NCBI RefSeq assembly: GCF_018129025.1
Contig: NZ_JAAEDI010000007.1
Coordinates: 124,001 to 188,000 of the forward strand
Source of the DNA: Neoroseomonas terrae
GTDB lineage: Bacteria > Pseudomonadota > Alphaproteobacteria > Acetobacterales > Acetobacteraceae
DNA: 64,000 nucleotides
Reading direction: 5' to 3'
This document shows, piece by piece, positions 63,215 to 64,000 of this stretch (positions within the stretch are counted from its first letter, which is position 1; each line of letters starts with the position of its first letter). Under the pieces are notes generated by a model, which was not told the origin of the DNA, did no database searches, and was given only the letters and a program-made list of their open reading frames with translations. Both the position numbers and the translations under genes were made by a program.

Positions 63215-64000
63215 TCAATGCATCCGCGGATGCTTCAGGAAACTCACCCGGTCGGCCGAAACCACCGCGATCTCCCGCGACCCGCGGGACCGGCCGAGCT
63301 TCAGCTTCACCGTGGCCCCCGCCTGCCCGCAGGCCCACACCGCACGCCACATCTCCGCAAGGTCCGTGACGACCGCGCCATCGACCGACAGCACGCGGTC
63401 CCCGGTGCGGACGCCGCAGCTTTCCGCCGGCCCGCCGGGTGCCAGGGAGGCGATCGCCACCCCCTCGTCATCCTCGGTCGCGTACAGGCCTAGCCAGGGC
63501 CGCGCGGGCCGGTTCACCCGCCCGAGGGTCACGAGGTCGTTCAGTACGGGCGACAGCCGATGCACCGGCACCACCATGTTGAGGTCCAGCCGGCGCCCTT
63601 CTTCCCCCTGCTGCAACACCAGGGAGCCGATACCCATCAGCTTTCCATCGGGCCCGAACAGCCCAGCCCCGCCCCAGGAAGGGTGCGCGGGCGCGGTGAA
63701 CAACGCATCCTCGACCAGGTACTCCCAATAGCCGGCGAAGGGCTGGCGAGCGACCAGCTTGCCGCTGATCGCATGCGCGCGACCGCCACCCGCCCCAAGC
63801 ATGACCGGCGCGCCGATGCGCAGCGCCTCGCTGTCGCCGAGCTCGGCCGGCGCGACGCCGAGCTGTCCGAGCGCCTGCACCAGCCCGAACCCCGTCTCCT
63901 GGTCCACTGCCAGCGTGTGGCCGAGGACGACCCGGCCATCGGCGGTGGTGATCCAGATGCCCTCTGCCTCCGTCACCAGATAGCCGATCGTCAGGATGAG
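63215..64000 (-). CDS. HtrA/S1C-like trypsin-fold PDZ protein, probably inactive (runs off right edge)
   Basis: At least 261 codons, open to the window edge. A trypsin-fold region with AVDQETGFGLVQAL (putative catalytic Asp) is followed by PAHPSWGGAGLFGPDGKL where HtrA proteases have GNSGGP. The nucleophile Ser position seems to be Trp. A C-terminal PDZ domain follows (LAPGGPAESCGVRTGDRVLSVDG). It may be a non-proteolytic sensor or chaperone in the envelope. The N-terminus, including any signal peptide and the catalytic His, is outside the window. Confidence 0.75.
   Translation of the reverse strand, partial: LILTIGYLVTEAEGIWITTADGRVVLGHTLAVDQETGFGLVQALGQLGVAPAELGDSEALRIGAPVMLGAGGGRAHAISGKLVARQPFAGYWEYLVEDALFTAPAHPSWGGAGLFGPDGKLMGIGSLVLQQGEEGRRLDLNMVVPVHRLSPVLNDLVTLGRVNRPARPWLGLYATEDDEGVAIASLAPGGPAESCGVRTGDRVLSVDGAVVTDLAEMWRAVWACGQAGATVKLKLGRSRGSREIAVVSADRVSFLKHPRMH

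Overview
The window is GC-rich chromosomal DNA with dense, short-spaced genes. It has no rRNA, tRNA, CRISPR array, transposase, integrase or phage gene that I can see. A minCDE division locus, p-hydroxybenzoate hydroxylase, an AapJ/BztA-type binding protein, many twin-arginine-like export signals and five Bug-type tricarboxylate receptors point to an alphaproteobacterium. Acetobacteraceae (Roseomonas and relatives) is my best guess; this is inference from gene content, not a marker-gene placement.

Most of the window is catabolic and transport accessory genome. 1-9.8 kb: an L,D-transpeptidase fragment at the edge; a glutathione transferase / FAD oxidase / 2Fe-2S / FAD-2Fe-2S set resembling HcnABC or opine dehydrogenases, split by an opposing membrane gene; a JAB-like DUF4329-type protein with an SDR; then amidase, enoyl-CoA isomerase and an amino-acid binding protein. 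9.9-27 kb: luciferase-like monooxygenase, iron alcohol dehydrogenase, D-amino acid dehydrogenase, TauD-FAH-Bug-NTF2 operon, Bug-PEP mutase-haloacid dehalogenase operon, and DUF1028-tartrate dehydrogenase-amidohydrolase-cyclase cluster. 27-40 kb: enoyl-CoA hydratase/3-hydroxyisobutyrate dehydrogenase-like/Bug operon, pobA, a complete Dpp-type peptide ABC transporter with its binding protein, and a gamma-glutamyltransferase.

40-50 kb holds more conserved genes: an EEP phosphodiesterase with a cardiolipin-synthase-like PLD protein, and minCDE. The min operon sits on the opposite strand between two paralogous NMT1/THI5-like proteins that lack signal peptides. A perfect 18-bp inverted repeat lies between minC and minD.

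50-56 kb contains the most unusual locus. A SARP/BTAD-TPR regulator is divergent, across a 419-bp gap holding an AT-rich island, from a 174-residue protein made almost wholly of a 19-residue tandem repeat. A strong hairpin follows the repeat gene, then a DUF6065-like gene, a DUF169 gene and a convergent PhyH-like dioxygenase gene. I consider this the best candidate for an undescribed system.

56-64 kb: an SDR lacking the catalytic Tyr/Lys pair, an AbgB-like M20 amidohydrolase, a polysaccharide-deacetylase-like protein, a sugar-type ABC importer without its ATPase, a LysE-family remnant, and an HtrA-like PDZ protein with a degenerate active site that runs off the right edge. Recurring GGAGAGGGGC hairpins mark several gene ends.
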